DNA of 64,000 nucleotides from QHVT01 sp036389275 (GTDB lineage Bacteria > Acidobacteriota > Thermoanaerobaculia > Gp7-AA8), in assembly GCA_036389275.1 (NCBI GenBank), contig DASVQE010000073.1:1-64000 (forward strand), read 5' to 3'. Positions 26,721-35,639 of the stretch are shown here, one piece after another. The notes under the pieces are model-generated. The model saw only the letters and a list, made by a program, of their open reading frames with translations. It was not told where the DNA came from and ran no database searches. Numbering within the stretch: the stretch's first letter is position 1; each line of letters opens with the position of its first letter. The position numbers and the translations under genes were made by a program.

Positions 26721-27898
26721 TAGAGCAGCAGCACGCGCACGACGTCGCCGGCGGCCACGGACTCGTCGACGATGGCCAGGCCGTTGGCGCCCGACATCGA
26801 CGTCAGCGCGCCGGAACCCTGGCGTACGAGCGGCTCGGCGACGAGCTCGCCGTCGCGCACGATGACGCGCACGCGGGCATAAGTGCGGCGGTCGGGCGTG
26901 GCCTTCAGTGCGGACGTGCACCTCGCCGGAACGATGGAGGTGCGCACTTCCTCACCGATGGACTTGCGGAGTGCCGGACCGACGAAGAGATGGAACGCCA
27001 CAAAGGAGGAGGCGGGGTTGCCGGGGAGTCCGAAGAAGAGGCGGCCGCGCAGGCGCGCCAGTACGAGCGGCTTGCCCGGCTTCATCGCCACGCGCCAGAA
27101 CTTCGTCTCCGCGCCGAGCGCGTCGAGCGCCTCTTTCACGAAATCGAACGCGCCGACGGAGACGCCGCCGGAGGTGACGATGAAGTCGCACTGCGCCGCT
27201 TCTTCGAGCGCGGCGATGGTGGCCTCGCGCGTGTCGGCCACGATGCCGAAGTCGCGCGGGATCGCGCCGCATTCGCGCACCAGCGCCGCAAGCATCGGCG
27301 CGTTGCTGTTCACGATCTTGCCGGGAACCGGCGGCGCGTCCGCCGCGATCAGCTCGTCACCGGTGGAGAGGATGGCTACGGTGGGACGAACGCCGGCGGC
27401 GAGGCGCGTCTTGCGCACCGCGGCCAGCAGCGCCAGCTCGGCAGGACCGATGCGTACGCCGGCGCGCAGCACCACCTCGCCGGCGCGCATGTCGTCGCCG
27501 CGCTTGCGGACGTTCGTTCCCGGCGAGACCGCGCGCGCGATCGTCACGCGCTCCCGGCCGCCGTCGGTCAGCTCGACCTGCACCACCGTATCCGCGCCTT
27601 CCGGCAGCGACGCGCCGGTCATGATGCGCATCGCCGCGCCGGGTTGCAGCGAGATCGCCGAAGGATGTCCGGCCGGAATGTCGCCGATCACCGGCAAGAC
27701 CACCGGCGCCTGCGCCACGTCCGCGGCGCGTACCGCGTAGCCGTCCATCGCGCTCACGTCCGCGGCCGGCGCGTCGTCGTCCGCGCGCACGTCCTCGCGC
27801 AGCACCCGTCCATGCGCGTCGTCGAGCGCGATCGACTCGGTCGCGCCGGGCGAAACCTCGTCCATCACCCGCGCCTGCGCTTCTTCGACGGTGAGCAC
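26720..27898 (-). CDS. moeA: Molybdopterin molybdenumtransferase MoeA
   Basis: 392 residues with the MoeA domain order: VSAMDGYAVRAADV near residue 50, GAAMRIMTGASLPEGADTVV, GDDMRAGEVVL, then the MoaB-like domain with STGDELI and VTSGGVSVGAFDFVKEAL, and PGKPLVLARL followed by GLPGNPASSFV; domain IV ends the protein. It inserts molybdate into adenylated molybdopterin. It is a single gene here with no other Mo-cofactor gene. Its stop abuts the palindromic element at 26616-26720. Confidence 0.93.
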   Translation of the reverse strand: MLTVEEAQARVMDEVSPGATESIALDDAHGRVLREDVRADDDAPAADVSAMDGYAVRAADVAQAPVVLPVIGDIPAGHPSAISLQPGAAMRIMTGASLPEGADTVVQVELTDGGRERVTIARAVSPGTNVRKRGDDMRAGEVVLRAGVRIGPAELALLAAVRKTRLAAGVRPTVAILSTGDELIAADAPPVPGKIVNSNAPMLAALVRECGAIPRDFGIVADTREATIAALEEAAQCDFIVTSGGVSVGAFDFVKEALDALGAETKFWRVAMKPGKPLVLARLRGRLFFGLPGNPASSFVAFHLFVGPALRKSIGEEVRTSIVPARCTSALKATPDRRTYARVRVIVRDGELVAEPLVRQGSGALTSMSGANGLAIVDESVAAGDVVRVLLL

Positions 27899-27908
27899 GC
27901 CGCGATCA

Positions 27909-27914
27909 TAGAAT
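27909..27914 (+). promoter_or_regulatory. -10 element TAGAAT of the asd operon
   Basis: TAGAAT lies 23 nt upstream of the asd ATG, with an AAGGGAG ribosome site (27924-27930) between them, so this transcript has a normal short leader. It would drive the 27.9-34.7 kb DAP/lysine run. Confidence 0.45.
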
Positions 27915-27937
27915 CACTTTTGCAAGGGAGCCCATCC

Positions 27938-29029
27938 ATGACTGCAACGTTCACCGCGGCGGCCCCGGCGAAGGAGCGTCGTACGCAACGCATCCCGGTG
28001 GCCATCCTCGGCGCGACCGGCTCGGTCGGGCAGCGCTTCATCCAACTGCTCGCCAACCATCCCTGGTTCCGCGTGCACGAGGTGGTCGCCTCCGACCGCA
28101 GCGCCGGCAAGACCTACGCGGACGCCGCCGGCTGGCGGCTCGAGACGCTCCTGCCCGACGACGTCGGCGCGCTCACCGTCAAGAACCTCGGCGGCGAGCT
28201 CGAGTCGCGGCTGCTCTTCTCCGGCCTCGACTCGTCCGTCGCCGGCGAAGCGGAAGACGACTACGCCCGCCGCGGCTGCGCCGTCATCTCGAACTCGAAG
28301 AACCACCGCATGGACGCCGACGTGCCGCTGCTGATCCCGGAGATCAACGCCGCGCACATCGACGCCATCGAGGCGCAGCGCGCGCGCTACGGCGGCGGCT
28401 ACATCGTCACCAATCCCAACTGCTCGGTGATGGGTCTGGCCATGGCGCTCGCGCCGCTGGAGAAACAGTTCGGCGTCGAGGCCGTGCACGTCACCACCAT
28501 GCAGGCCATCAGCGGCGCGGGCTACGCCGGCGTCGCCTCCTACGCCATTCTCGACAACGTCATTCCGTACATCGGCGGCGCCGAGGAAGAGAAGATCGAA
28601 ACGGAGCCGCGCAAGATCCTCGGCGAGTGGCGCGACGGCCGCTTCGTCGACGCGCCGGTCACGATCTCCGCGCAGGTGAATCGCGTGCCGACCATCGACG
28701 GACATCTGATGACCGTCTCGCTGAAGCTGCGCGAGCGCGCGCCGCTGCACGCCGTGCGCGCGGCCATCGAGTCGTTCGCCGGCGAGCCGCAGCGTCTCGG
28801 CCTGCCGTCCGCGCCGGAGCGCCCGCTGCACTACATCGACGCGCCCGACCGCCCGCAGCCGCGCCTCGACCGCGACCGCGAGCGCGGCATGGCCGTCTCC
28901 GTCGGCCGCCTGCGCGATTGTCCACTACTTGACTATCGCTTCGTCGTGCTCGTCCACAACACCATCCGCGGTGCGGCCGGCGCGGCGATCCTGAACGCGG
29001 AGCTGCTCGAAGCGCGAGGGCTGCTGTGA
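27938..29029 (+). CDS. asd: Aspartate-semialdehyde dehydrogenase (archaeal/fungal type)
   Basis: 363 residues from the ATG at 27938. NADP-binding AILGATGSVGQRFIQLL, catalytic Cys in VTNPNCSVMGLA, and catalytic His in RVPTIDGHLM. TNPNCS-V and the overall length mark the archaeal/fungal class rather than the E. coli class. It makes aspartate semialdehyde for lysine/DAP, threonine and methionine. AAGGGAG precedes the start. It heads the DAP gene run; a hairpin repeat separates it from lysC. Confidence 0.93.
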   Translation: MTATFTAAAPAKERRTQRIPVAILGATGSVGQRFIQLLANHPWFRVHEVVASDRSAGKTYADAAGWRLETLLPDDVGALTVKNLGGELESRLLFSGLDSSVAGEAEDDYARRGCAVISNSKNHRMDADVPLLIPEINAAHIDAIEAQRARYGGGYIVTNPNCSVMGLAMALAPLEKQFGVEAVHVTTMQAISGAGYAGVASYAILDNVIPYIGGAEEEKIETEPRKILGEWRDGRFVDAPVTISAQVNRVPTIDGHLMTVSLKLRERAPLHAVRAAIESFAGEPQRLGLPSAPERPLHYIDAPDRPQPRLDRDRERGMAVSVGRLRDCPLLDYRFVVLVHNTIRGAAGAAILNAELLEARGLL

Positions 29030-29125
29030 AAAGTGCTGAGTGCAAAGTGCTGAGTGCTGGGTGCGCGCGCGGCAAGATCGGACGCGCGCAGCGCGTCAGC
29101 ACTTTGCACTTAGCACTTAGCACTT
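29029..29125. repeat. Hairpin repeat with arms of 7-bp tandem units
   Basis: Between asd and lysC the left arm (29029-29061) repeats AGTGCTG/AGTGCAA and the right arm (29097-29125) repeats AGCACTT/TGCACTT. They pair over about 28 bp around a GC-rich 35-nt centre. In an operon position it could attenuate or process the transcript. The lysC ribosome site begins 8 bp after it. Confidence 0.85.
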
Positions 29126-29144
29126 GGGCGCCGGAGGCGCGCCC

Positions 29145-30515
29145 GTGATCGTCATCAAGTTCGGCGGCACCTCGGTCGGCGATGCAGATCGCGTGGCCAA
29201 CGCCATCGAGATCGTCGCGGAGCGGCGCGAGCGGCGGCCGATCGTGGTCGTCTCCGCGCTGGCCGGCGTCACCAACGAGCTGGTCGCCGCCAGCGAAGCG
29301 GCGTGCGCGCAGGATCCGCGCCGCGTGGCGGAGATCATCGAGTCGGTGCGCCGCCGTCACGAAGATGTGGCCATCCGCCTCGTGCAGCAAAAGTCCGACT
29401 TCTTCGAGACCTTCATCAAACAGCTCGACAAGCAGATCGAAGAAGTCGAGACCATCCTCCGCGGCATCGCGCTGCTCGGCGAAATTACGCCGCGCGCCAC
29501 CGACAAGGTGATGTCGATCGGCGAGAAGCTCTCCTCGGTGCTCTTCGCCTACACCATGATGATGCGGGCGCTGCCCGGCGAGCACGTGCACTCGGAGGAA
29601 GTGGTCTGGACCGACGACCGCTTCGGCGGCGCCACGCCCGACATGGAGCTCACGCGCAAACATGCGCGCGCGGTCCTGCTGCCGCTCGTCGAGCGGCGGC
29701 GCATCCCGGTCATGGGCGGCTTCATCGGCCGCACCGCTTCCGGCGCCACCACCACCCTCGGCCGCAACGGCTCCGACTACAGCGCGGCCATCGTCGGCGC
29801 GGCTTTGGGTGCAGACGAAGTGCAGATCTGGACCGACGTCGACGGCCTGCTCACCTGCGATCCGCGGGTGGTGCGCGGCGCGCGCGTCATCGACCAGCTC
29901 TCGTTCGACGAGGCCGCGGAGCTCGCGCAGTTCGGCGCGAAGCTGCATCCGCGCACGCTCGAGCCGGCCGTCGAAGCGAACATCCCGGTGCGCGTGCTCA
30001 ACACGCACAACCCGGCCTCGCCCGGCACGCTGATCACGCGCGAAGGCGCCGCGGCCGCCGCCGGCGCGCGCTCGATCGCCCGCAAGAAAAACATCACCAT
30101 GGTGCACGTCACCTCGAACCGCATGCTCGGCGCGCACGGCTTCCTCGCGCAGCTCTTCGCCGCCTTCGCGCAGCTCGGGATCTCGGTCGATCTCATCGCG
30201 ACGTCCGAGGTGAGCGTGACCGTGACCGTCGACGAAAAACCGGACGTCGAAGAGCTGCGGAAACGGCTGCTGCAGATCGCCGACGACGTCGAAACCTCCG
30301 ACGGCCTCTCGATCATCGCCGTGGTCGGGCAGAACCTCATGTCGGACGCCCGCGTCGGCGCGCGCGTGCTCGAGTCGCTGCAAGGCATCCCGGTGAAGAT
30401 GGTCTCGCTCGGCCGCGCGGGCCTCAACCTCAGTCTGGTCGTCGACGACGCGAACGCCGAGCGCGCCGTCGAGTCGATCCACCGCGCGCTCTTCGAAGTG
30501 GCGGTGCCGGCGTGA
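29145..30515 (+). CDS. lysC: Aspartate kinase, lysine-sensitive (AKIII) type
   Basis: 456 residues. GTG at 29145 is chosen because GGAGG (29133-29137) lies 7 nt upstream and the product then begins at MIVIKFGGTSVGDAD. Kinase domain 1-290 with KFGGTS and IWTDVDGLLTCDPR; two C-terminal ACT domains (HVTSNRMLGAHGFLAQLF onward) for feedback control. It phosphorylates aspartate as first step of the Asp family. Length and insert (FIKQLDKQIEEVE) fit the monofunctional AKIII group. Its stop overlaps dapB by GTGA. Confidence 0.93.
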   Translation: MIVIKFGGTSVGDADRVANAIEIVAERRERRPIVVVSALAGVTNELVAASEAACAQDPRRVAEIIESVRRRHEDVAIRLVQQKSDFFETFIKQLDKQIEEVETILRGIALLGEITPRATDKVMSIGEKLSSVLFAYTMMMRALPGEHVHSEEVVWTDDRFGGATPDMELTRKHARAVLLPLVERRRIPVMGGFIGRTASGATTTLGRNGSDYSAAIVGAALGADEVQIWTDVDGLLTCDPRVVRGARVIDQLSFDEAAELAQFGAKLHPRTLEPAVEANIPVRVLNTHNPASPGTLITREGAAAAAGARSIARKKNITMVHVTSNRMLGAHGFLAQLFAAFAQLGISVDLIATSEVSVTVTVDEKPDVEELRKRLLQIADDVETSDGLSIIAVVGQNLMSDARVGARVLESLQGIPVKMVSLGRAGLNLSLVVDDANAERAVESIHRALFEVAVPA

Positions 30516-31180
30516 AGCTCGCCCTGCACGGCTACGGCAAGATGGGACAGACCATCGAGCGCGTCGCGCGCGAAGCCGGGCACGAAATCGTCTGCGTGTT
30601 CGACGTCGATCGGGAAGAGCCGGTCGCCGGCGCCGAGGTGCTGATCGACTTCTCGCATGCGAGCGCGCTCGATCACGCGCTCGCCATCGCCTGCAAGCAC
30701 AAGCTGGATCTGGTCATCGGTACGACCGGATGGAACGACCGACTTGCGGATGTCCGGAAACGCGTAGAAGCGGCAGAAATCGCCGCGGTCTACGCCTCGA
30801 ATTTTTCGCCCGGCGCAAACGCCATGTTCGCCCTGGCGCGCCGCGCGGGCGAGCTCTTCGCCCGCTTTCCGCAATACGCGGCCGGCATGGAAGAGCGCCA
30901 TCACGCGCAGAAGAAAGACGCGCCGAGCGGCACCGCGCTGAAGATCGCCGCGGAAGTGCGCGACGGCAGCGGCGGCCGGCTCGATCCGCCCATCGCCGCC
31001 TCGCGCGTCGGCGCGGAGTTCGGTTTGCACACGCTCTACTTCGACTCGGCCGACGACCTGGTCGAGATCTCGCACCGCGCCCGCGGCCGCGAGGGATTCG
31101 CGCGCGGCGCCGTCTTCGCCGCCGAGCGCGTACGTGGAAGGAAAGGACTGCTGCGCTTCGATGAGATCCTCGATGTTTGA
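30512..31180 (+). CDS. dapB: 4-hydroxy-tetrahydrodipicolinate reductase
   Basis: 222 residues from GTG 30512, which overlaps the lysC stop by 4 bp. Rossmann motif LHGYGKMGQTIER, then GTTGWND, SNFSPGANA, and the catalytic segment ERHHAQKKDAPSGTALK. It reduces the DapA product with NAD(P)H. Shorter than E. coli DapB (273) but close to the short form found in many phyla. It overlaps dapA by 8 bp. Confidence 0.93.
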   Translation: MKLALHGYGKMGQTIERVAREAGHEIVCVFDVDREEPVAGAEVLIDFSHASALDHALAIACKHKLDLVIGTTGWNDRLADVRKRVEAAEIAAVYASNFSPGANAMFALARRAGELFARFPQYAAGMEERHHAQKKDAPSGTALKIAAEVRDGSGGRLDPPIAASRVGAEFGLHTLYFDSADDLVEISHRARGREGFARGAVFAAERVRGRKGLLRFDEILDV

Positions 31181-32048
31181 AGGCGTAGGGACCGCGCTGA
31201 TCACCCCGTTCCGCGACGACGGCTCGTTCGACGAAGGCGCGTTCGAGCGCTTCGTCGACTGGCAGATCGCCGAGGGCGTGAATTTTCTGGTGCCGTGCGG
31301 CACGACCGGTGAAAACCCGGCGCTCACGCCGGAGGAACATCGCCGCGTGGTCGAGCTGACGGTGAACGTCGCCAACGGGCGCGTGCCGGTGCTGGCCGGC
31401 GCGGGCAGCAACAACACCGCGCGCGCCGTCGAGCTGGCGCGGCTCGCCGCCGACCTCGGCGCCGACGGCATTCTCACCATCACGCCGTACTACAACAAGC
31501 CGACGCCCGACGGACTGCTGCGCCATTTCGGCGCGCAGGCGGAAGCGCTCGAAGCGGTGAGGCCCGGCTTCCCGATGATCCTCTACAACGTGCCCGGCCG
31601 CACGGGACTGAACATGACCGCGGAGACGACGCTGCGCATCGCGCGCGAGATCCCGAGCGTGGCCGGCGTGAAGGAAGCGTCGGCGAACATGGAGCAGATC
31701 CTGGCCATCATCCGCGGCCGCCGCGAAGGCTTTCTCGTCCTCAGCGGTGACGACGCCTGGACCCTGCCGCTCCTCGGCGCCGGCGCGAACGGCGTGATCT
31801 CCGTCGCCAGCAACGAGGTGCCGCGGCTGATGCGGCAGCTCGTCGACACGCGCGACGTCGCGCTGCAGAACCGCCTCCTGCCGCTGCTCGTCGGCAACTT
31901 CATCGAGTCGAATCCGATCCCGGTGAAGGCGGCCATGAAGATGATGGGCATCCTCGACAACGACGCGGTGCGACCGCCGCTCGCGCCGATCACCGACGCG
32001 AATCGCCAGAAGCTCGCCGCGATCCTGCAGGAGTGCGGACTCGCATGA
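31173..32048 (+). CDS. dapA: 4-hydroxy-tetrahydrodipicolinate synthase
   Basis: 291 residues from the ATG at 31173, which matches the family start (MFEGVGTALITPFRDDG). TIM-barrel aldolase: VPCGTTGENPAL (Thr pair), LYNVPGRTG (Tyr and Arg), and AGVKEAS with the Schiff-base Lys. It condenses pyruvate with aspartate semialdehyde. Start codons at 31134 and 31161 lie inside dapB and give non-family N-termini. Confidence 0.95.
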   Translation: MFEGVGTALITPFRDDGSFDEGAFERFVDWQIAEGVNFLVPCGTTGENPALTPEEHRRVVELTVNVANGRVPVLAGAGSNNTARAVELARLAADLGADGILTITPYYNKPTPDGLLRHFGAQAEALEAVRPGFPMILYNVPGRTGLNMTAETTLRIAREIPSVAGVKEASANMEQILAIIRGRREGFLVLSGDDAWTLPLLGAGANGVISVASNEVPRLMRQLVDTRDVALQNRLLPLLVGNFIESNPIPVKAAMKMMGILDNDAVRPPLAPITDANRQKLAAILQECGLA

Positions 32049-32866
32049 GCACTCTCGAACAGCGCGTGCAGGCGCTGACCGGCGCCGATCGCGACGCCGC
32101 GTTGCCGGTCATCCGCGAGCTGCTCGATGCGCTCGAGCGCGGCGAGATCCGCGCCGCCTCGCGCGGCGACGACGGCCGCTGGCGTCCGAACACGTGGGTC
32201 AAGCAAGGCATCCTCGCCGCGTTCCGCTTCGGCACGCTCACCGAGATGAGCGACGGCGCGCTTTCGTTCGTCGACAAAGACACCATTCCGGCGCGCCGCT
32301 TCGGAGTCAGCGACGGCGTGCGCGTGGTGCCGGGCGGCTCGTCGATCCGCCGCGGCGCGTACATCAGCAAAGGCGTGGTGATGATGCCGCCCGCGTACGT
32401 GAATGTCGGCGCGTATGTCGACGCTGACTCGATGATCGACTCGCACGCGCTGGTCGGCTCGTGCGCGCAGATCGGCAAGCGCGTCCATCTCTCCGCCGCC
32501 GCGCAGATCGGCGGCGTGCTCGAGCCGGTGGGCAACGTGCCGGTGGTGATCGAAGACGACGTCGTCGTCGGCGGCAACTGCGGCATCTACGAAGGAACGA
32601 TCGTCCGCGCGCGCGCCGTCATCGGCGCCGGCGTCGTCCTCACCGGCGGCACGCCCGTCTACGATCTCGTGCGCGGCGCCATCTACCGCCGCGGCCCCGA
32701 AGGCCCGCTCGAGATTCCGGCCGGCGCCGTGGTGATCCCCGGCTCACGCCGGATCCAAGGCGCGTTCGCCGAGGAGCATCAGTTGAGCGTCGCCACACCG
32801 CTGATCGTGAAGTATCGCGACGAGAAGACCGATTCGAGCACGGCGCTCGAAGAAGCGCTGCGATGA
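32045..32866 (+). CDS. dapD: Tetrahydrodipicolinate N-succinyltransferase
   Basis: 273 residues (E. coli 274). N-terminal helical part with WVKQGILAAFRFG, then hexapeptide beta-helix (VNVGAYVDADSMIDSHALVG) and VVVGGNCGIYEG. The full E. coli-like architecture points to the succinyl route rather than the short acetyl-transferring DapH. It overlaps dapA by ATGA and the aminotransferase gene by ATGA. No dapE desuccinylase or dapF epimerase is in the window. Confidence 0.94.
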   Translation: MSTLEQRVQALTGADRDAALPVIRELLDALERGEIRAASRGDDGRWRPNTWVKQGILAAFRFGTLTEMSDGALSFVDKDTIPARRFGVSDGVRVVPGGSSIRRGAYISKGVVMMPPAYVNVGAYVDADSMIDSHALVGSCAQIGKRVHLSAAAQIGGVLEPVGNVPVVIEDDVVVGGNCGIYEGTIVRARAVIGAGVVLTGGTPVYDLVRGAIYRRGPEGPLEIPAGAVVIPGSRRIQGAFAEEHQLSVATPLIVKYRDEKTDSSTALEEALR

Positions 32867-33975
32867 AGATCGCCGCACGCCTGCGCGACGTCGAGCTCTC
32901 GCTCATCCGGCAGATCAACGCGCTGGCTACGCCTTACTCTGTGAACCTCGGCATCGGCGAGCCGAATGTCGAGCCGGATGCGCGGCTGCGCGAGCTGGCG
33001 GCGCGGGCGGCGGAGGCGCCGTGGCAGTACTCGCCGAACGCCGGCGCGCTGTCGCTGCGCAAGAAGCTGTGCGAGGACAACGGCCTCGATCCCAAGTCCG
33101 AAGTCTGCGTCACGGCCGGGACGCAGGAAGCGCTCTTCGCCATCTTCACCGCCTACGTCGAAGCGGGCGACGAAGTGCTCGTGCCGAATCCCGGCTTTCT
33201 TTCGTACGCGACGCTGGCGAAGATCTGCGGCGCGAGCGTCGTCACCTACGATCTCGATCCGCCTGACTGGGCCATCGACGTCGACGCGTTGCGCGCGAAG
33301 ATCACTTCGCGCACGAAACTGATCGTCGTCAACTCGCCGTCGAATCCGCTCGGCTCCGTCATCGACGAGCCGACGCTCCGCGCGATCGCCGACCTCGGCG
33401 TGCTGGTGGTCAGCGACGAGATCTACCGCGAGCTCTGGTACGACGCGCCGCCGCCGTCGATGCTCGGCATGGGCGAGAACGTGCTCGTGCTGAACGGTCT
33501 CTCGAAGAGCCACGCCATGACCGGCCTGCGCCTCGGATGGATCCACGGAAGTGCGGACCTCCTGAAGCCGATCAGCACCGCGCATCAATACATCGCCACC
33601 TGCGCCTCGGTCTTCTCCCAGACCCTGGCCGAGCTGATCCTCTCCGACCGCGACTGGAACGCGCAGTGGCTGGCCGGCGTGCGCGCGCAATTCGCGCAGC
33701 AGCGCGAGGCCGCGCTCTACGCCATCCGCCACGAGCTCGAGTTCGATCTGACGCCGCCCGCTGGCGCCTTCTACGCCTTCGCCGCGGTGCCGTCGTGCGA
33801 CACCATCTCCTTCGCCAAAACCCTGGCCACCGACGCCGCCGTGCTGGTCATCCCCGGCCTCGCCTTCGGCACGCGCGGCCAGGGCTTCATCCGCATCTCC
33901 TACGCCGCACCGGTCGACCAGATCACCGCCGGAATCGAGCGGATCGGGCGGTGGTTGCGCGCACAAGGAAGATGA
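32863..33975 (+). CDS. PLP aminotransferase class I/II, probable succinyl-DAP aminotransferase
   Basis: 370 residues. Fold-type I motifs: NAGALSLRKKL, NSPSNPLGSV, VSDEIYRELWYD, PLP Lys in LNGLSKSHAMTGLRLGW, and FIRISYA with the carboxylate-binding Arg. Position directly after dapD with an ATGA overlap suggests it supplies the N-succinyl-2-amino-6-ketopimelate aminotransferase (DapC) step; that assignment is from context. It could instead be a general aspartate/alanine aminotransferase. It overlaps the DUF547 gene by 4 bp. Confidence 0.88.
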   Translation: MKIAARLRDVELSLIRQINALATPYSVNLGIGEPNVEPDARLRELAARAAEAPWQYSPNAGALSLRKKLCEDNGLDPKSEVCVTAGTQEALFAIFTAYVEAGDEVLVPNPGFLSYATLAKICGASVVTYDLDPPDWAIDVDALRAKITSRTKLIVVNSPSNPLGSVIDEPTLRAIADLGVLVVSDEIYRELWYDAPPPSMLGMGENVLVLNGLSKSHAMTGLRLGWIHGSADLLKPISTAHQYIATCASVFSQTLAELILSDRDWNAQWLAGVRAQFAQQREAALYAIRHELEFDLTPPAGAFYAFAAVPSCDTISFAKTLATDAAVLVIPGLAFGTRGQGFIRISYAAPVDQITAGIERIGRWLRAQGR

Positions 33976-34694
33976 TTGCACTGATCCTCGCCGCGGCCGT
34001 CGACTACTCCACCTGGACGCGCCTCCTCACCACCTACACCACGCCGCGCGGCATCGACTACGCGGCGATGAAAGCGCACGACGCCGCCGCGCTGCAGGCC
34101 CTGCGTCAACAGCTCGGACGGGTGAACGTCGCCACGCTCGACCGCAAGCAGCAGCTCGCCTACTGGATCAACGTCTACAACGTGAACGTCGTGGCCGCGG
34201 TCGTCGAAGGCTATCCGGTCGACTCGATCCGCGATCTCTCCACCGATCCGATCGTGCGCCTCAACGTGTTCAAGAAGGAGCGCGTCCCGTTCGGCGGCGC
34301 GCTGCTCTCGCTCGACGACGTCGAGCACAAGAAACTGCGCGAAGGCTTTCACGATCCGCGCATCCACTTCGCCATCAACTGCGCGGCGCGGAGCTGTCCG
34401 CCGATCCGCGCCGAGGCGTACGCCGGCGAGCGCATCGACACGCAGCTCGACCAGCAGGTGCGCAGCTTCATCGCGCAGCACGTCCGCTACGGCCGCGCCG
34501 GCGACACGCTGGTCATCCACACCACGAAGATCATGGACTGGTTCGGCGAGGACTTCGACCGCTACGGCGGCGGCCGCGCCGCGTTCATCGCGCGCTACGC
34601 CGCGCCCGACAAACAGCGCCTCATCGCGTCGGCGAAAAAAGTCGAGATCGAGTACGACGACTACGACTGGGCGCTGAACGACACACGCAGGTAA
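33972..34694 (+). CDS. DUF547 domain protein
   Basis: 240 residues. DUF547 hallmarks: LAYWINVYNVNVVAAVVEGYP, FKKERVPFGG, RIHFAINCAARSCPPIRAEAY and the late KIMDWFGEDFDRYGG. A short hydrophobic N-terminus (MIALILAAAV) may be a partial signal peptide. The fold contains an invariant Cys (NCAARSCPP), but its activity is undescribed as far as I know. It closes the DAP run by ATGA coupling to the aminotransferase, an unusual partner for this family. Confidence 0.85.
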   Translation: MIALILAAAVDYSTWTRLLTTYTTPRGIDYAAMKAHDAAALQALRQQLGRVNVATLDRKQQLAYWINVYNVNVVAAVVEGYPVDSIRDLSTDPIVRLNVFKKERVPFGGALLSLDDVEHKKLREGFHDPRIHFAINCAARSCPPIRAEAYAGERIDTQLDQQVRSFIAQHVRYGRAGDTLVIHTTKIMDWFGEDFDRYGGGRAAFIARYAAPDKQRLIASAKKVEIEYDDYDWALNDTRR

Positions 34695-34726
34695 CAGACT
34701 TGCACTCTCCCGCCGCGGAGTTTCAG

Positions 34727-34732
34727 TAAACT
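34727..34732 (+). promoter_or_regulatory. -10-like TAAACT before serine hydrolase gene
   Basis: TAAACT ends 7 nt before the ATG at 34740. TTGCAC at 34700-34705 resembles a -35 but its 21-nt spacer is long. This would start a separate, probably leaderless transcript for the 34.7-38.1 kb trio. Confidence 0.4.
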
Positions 34733-34739
34733 GCGCGCG

Positions 34740-35639
34740 ATGTCAGCGAGGGCCCATCACAACGAGCGTGTACCCGTCACGCCGCCGAAAGACTCGGTGG
34801 CGGCATCCGAGGTGTCGCTGTATCGCAACGTGCTCAAGATCAAACAGGATCATGGGCTCGAAGACCTCGGCATCTCCTTCTACGACGCGGAGACAACGAT
34901 CCAGTGGTCGTACAACGCCGATCACTATTTCCACGCCGCGTCGACGATGAAGCTGGCGGTGCTCCTCGGCGTCTTCCGCCAGGTCGACCGCGGCGAGATC
35001 ACGCTCGAGGCGCCGGTGCACGTGCGCAACCGCTTCACCTCGATCGTGAACCAGGAGCCGTTCATGCTCGACCTCGGCCGCGACGCCGATCCCGACGTCT
35101 ACGGCCACCTCGGCAAGACCCTCACCGTGCGCGAGCTCGCCTACTGGATGATCACCAAGTCGAGCAACCTCGCCACGAACCTGCTCGTCGACGTGGTCGG
35201 CATCCCGACCATCCAGATCGCCCTCGACGAGCTCGAGATCGACGGCGTCAAAGTGCTGCGCGGCGTCGAAGACCAGCGCGCCTTCGAGGCTGGGCTCAAC
35301 AACGAAGTCACCGCGCACGGCCTGCTCAAACTGCTGCGCCTCGTCGCGGACGGCAAGGCCTACTCGCAGCAGGCCTGCGAAGAGATGCTGGAGATCATGC
35401 TCGAGCAGCAGTACCGCAGCGGCATCCCGGCCGGGCTGCCGAAAGCCGCGCGCGTCGCGCACAAGACCGGCAACATCTCCACCGTCCATCACGACGCCGG
35501 CATCGTCTACCTCGAAGGGCGCAAGCCGTACGTGCTGGTGATCCTCACGCAGTTCAGCGCCGAACAGGGACGGGGCACGGCGGTGGCCGAGGTCTCGCGC
35601 GACATCTTCAATACGCTCGCGGGAAGTGTGTATGAGTGA
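34740..35639 (+). CDS. Class A beta-lactamase-like serine hydrolase
   Basis: 299 residues. Penicillin-recognising fold of the Beta-lactamase2 type: nucleophile S68-T-M-K71, S141-S-N (SDN position), and K242-T-G. GVEDQRAFEAGLNN occupies the omega-loop region. No signal peptide is visible, so unlike true beta-lactamases it is probably cytoplasmic, or exported by an unusual route. It may act on D-Ala- or amide-containing peptides. It overlaps the M15 gene by 8 bp, and the ribosome site (GGGAAG) for that gene lies within it. Confidence 0.83.
   Translation: MSARAHHNERVPVTPPKDSVAASEVSLYRNVLKIKQDHGLEDLGISFYDAETTIQWSYNADHYFHAASTMKLAVLLGVFRQVDRGEITLEAPVHVRNRFTSIVNQEPFMLDLGRDADPDVYGHLGKTLTVRELAYWMITKSSNLATNLLVDVVGIPTIQIALDELEIDGVKVLRGVEDQRAFEAGLNNEVTAHGLLKLLRLVADGKAYSQQACEEMLEIMLEQQYRSGIPAGLPKAARVAHKTGNISTVHHDAGIVYLEGRKPYVLVILTQFSAEQGRGTAVAEVSRDIFNTLAGSVYE

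Noticed and set aside
29029..29125. Short CRISPR-like array
   Set aside because: The heptads are contiguous without spacers and form two arms of one hairpin; the same applies to the 10-bp units at 50373-50481. No cas genes.
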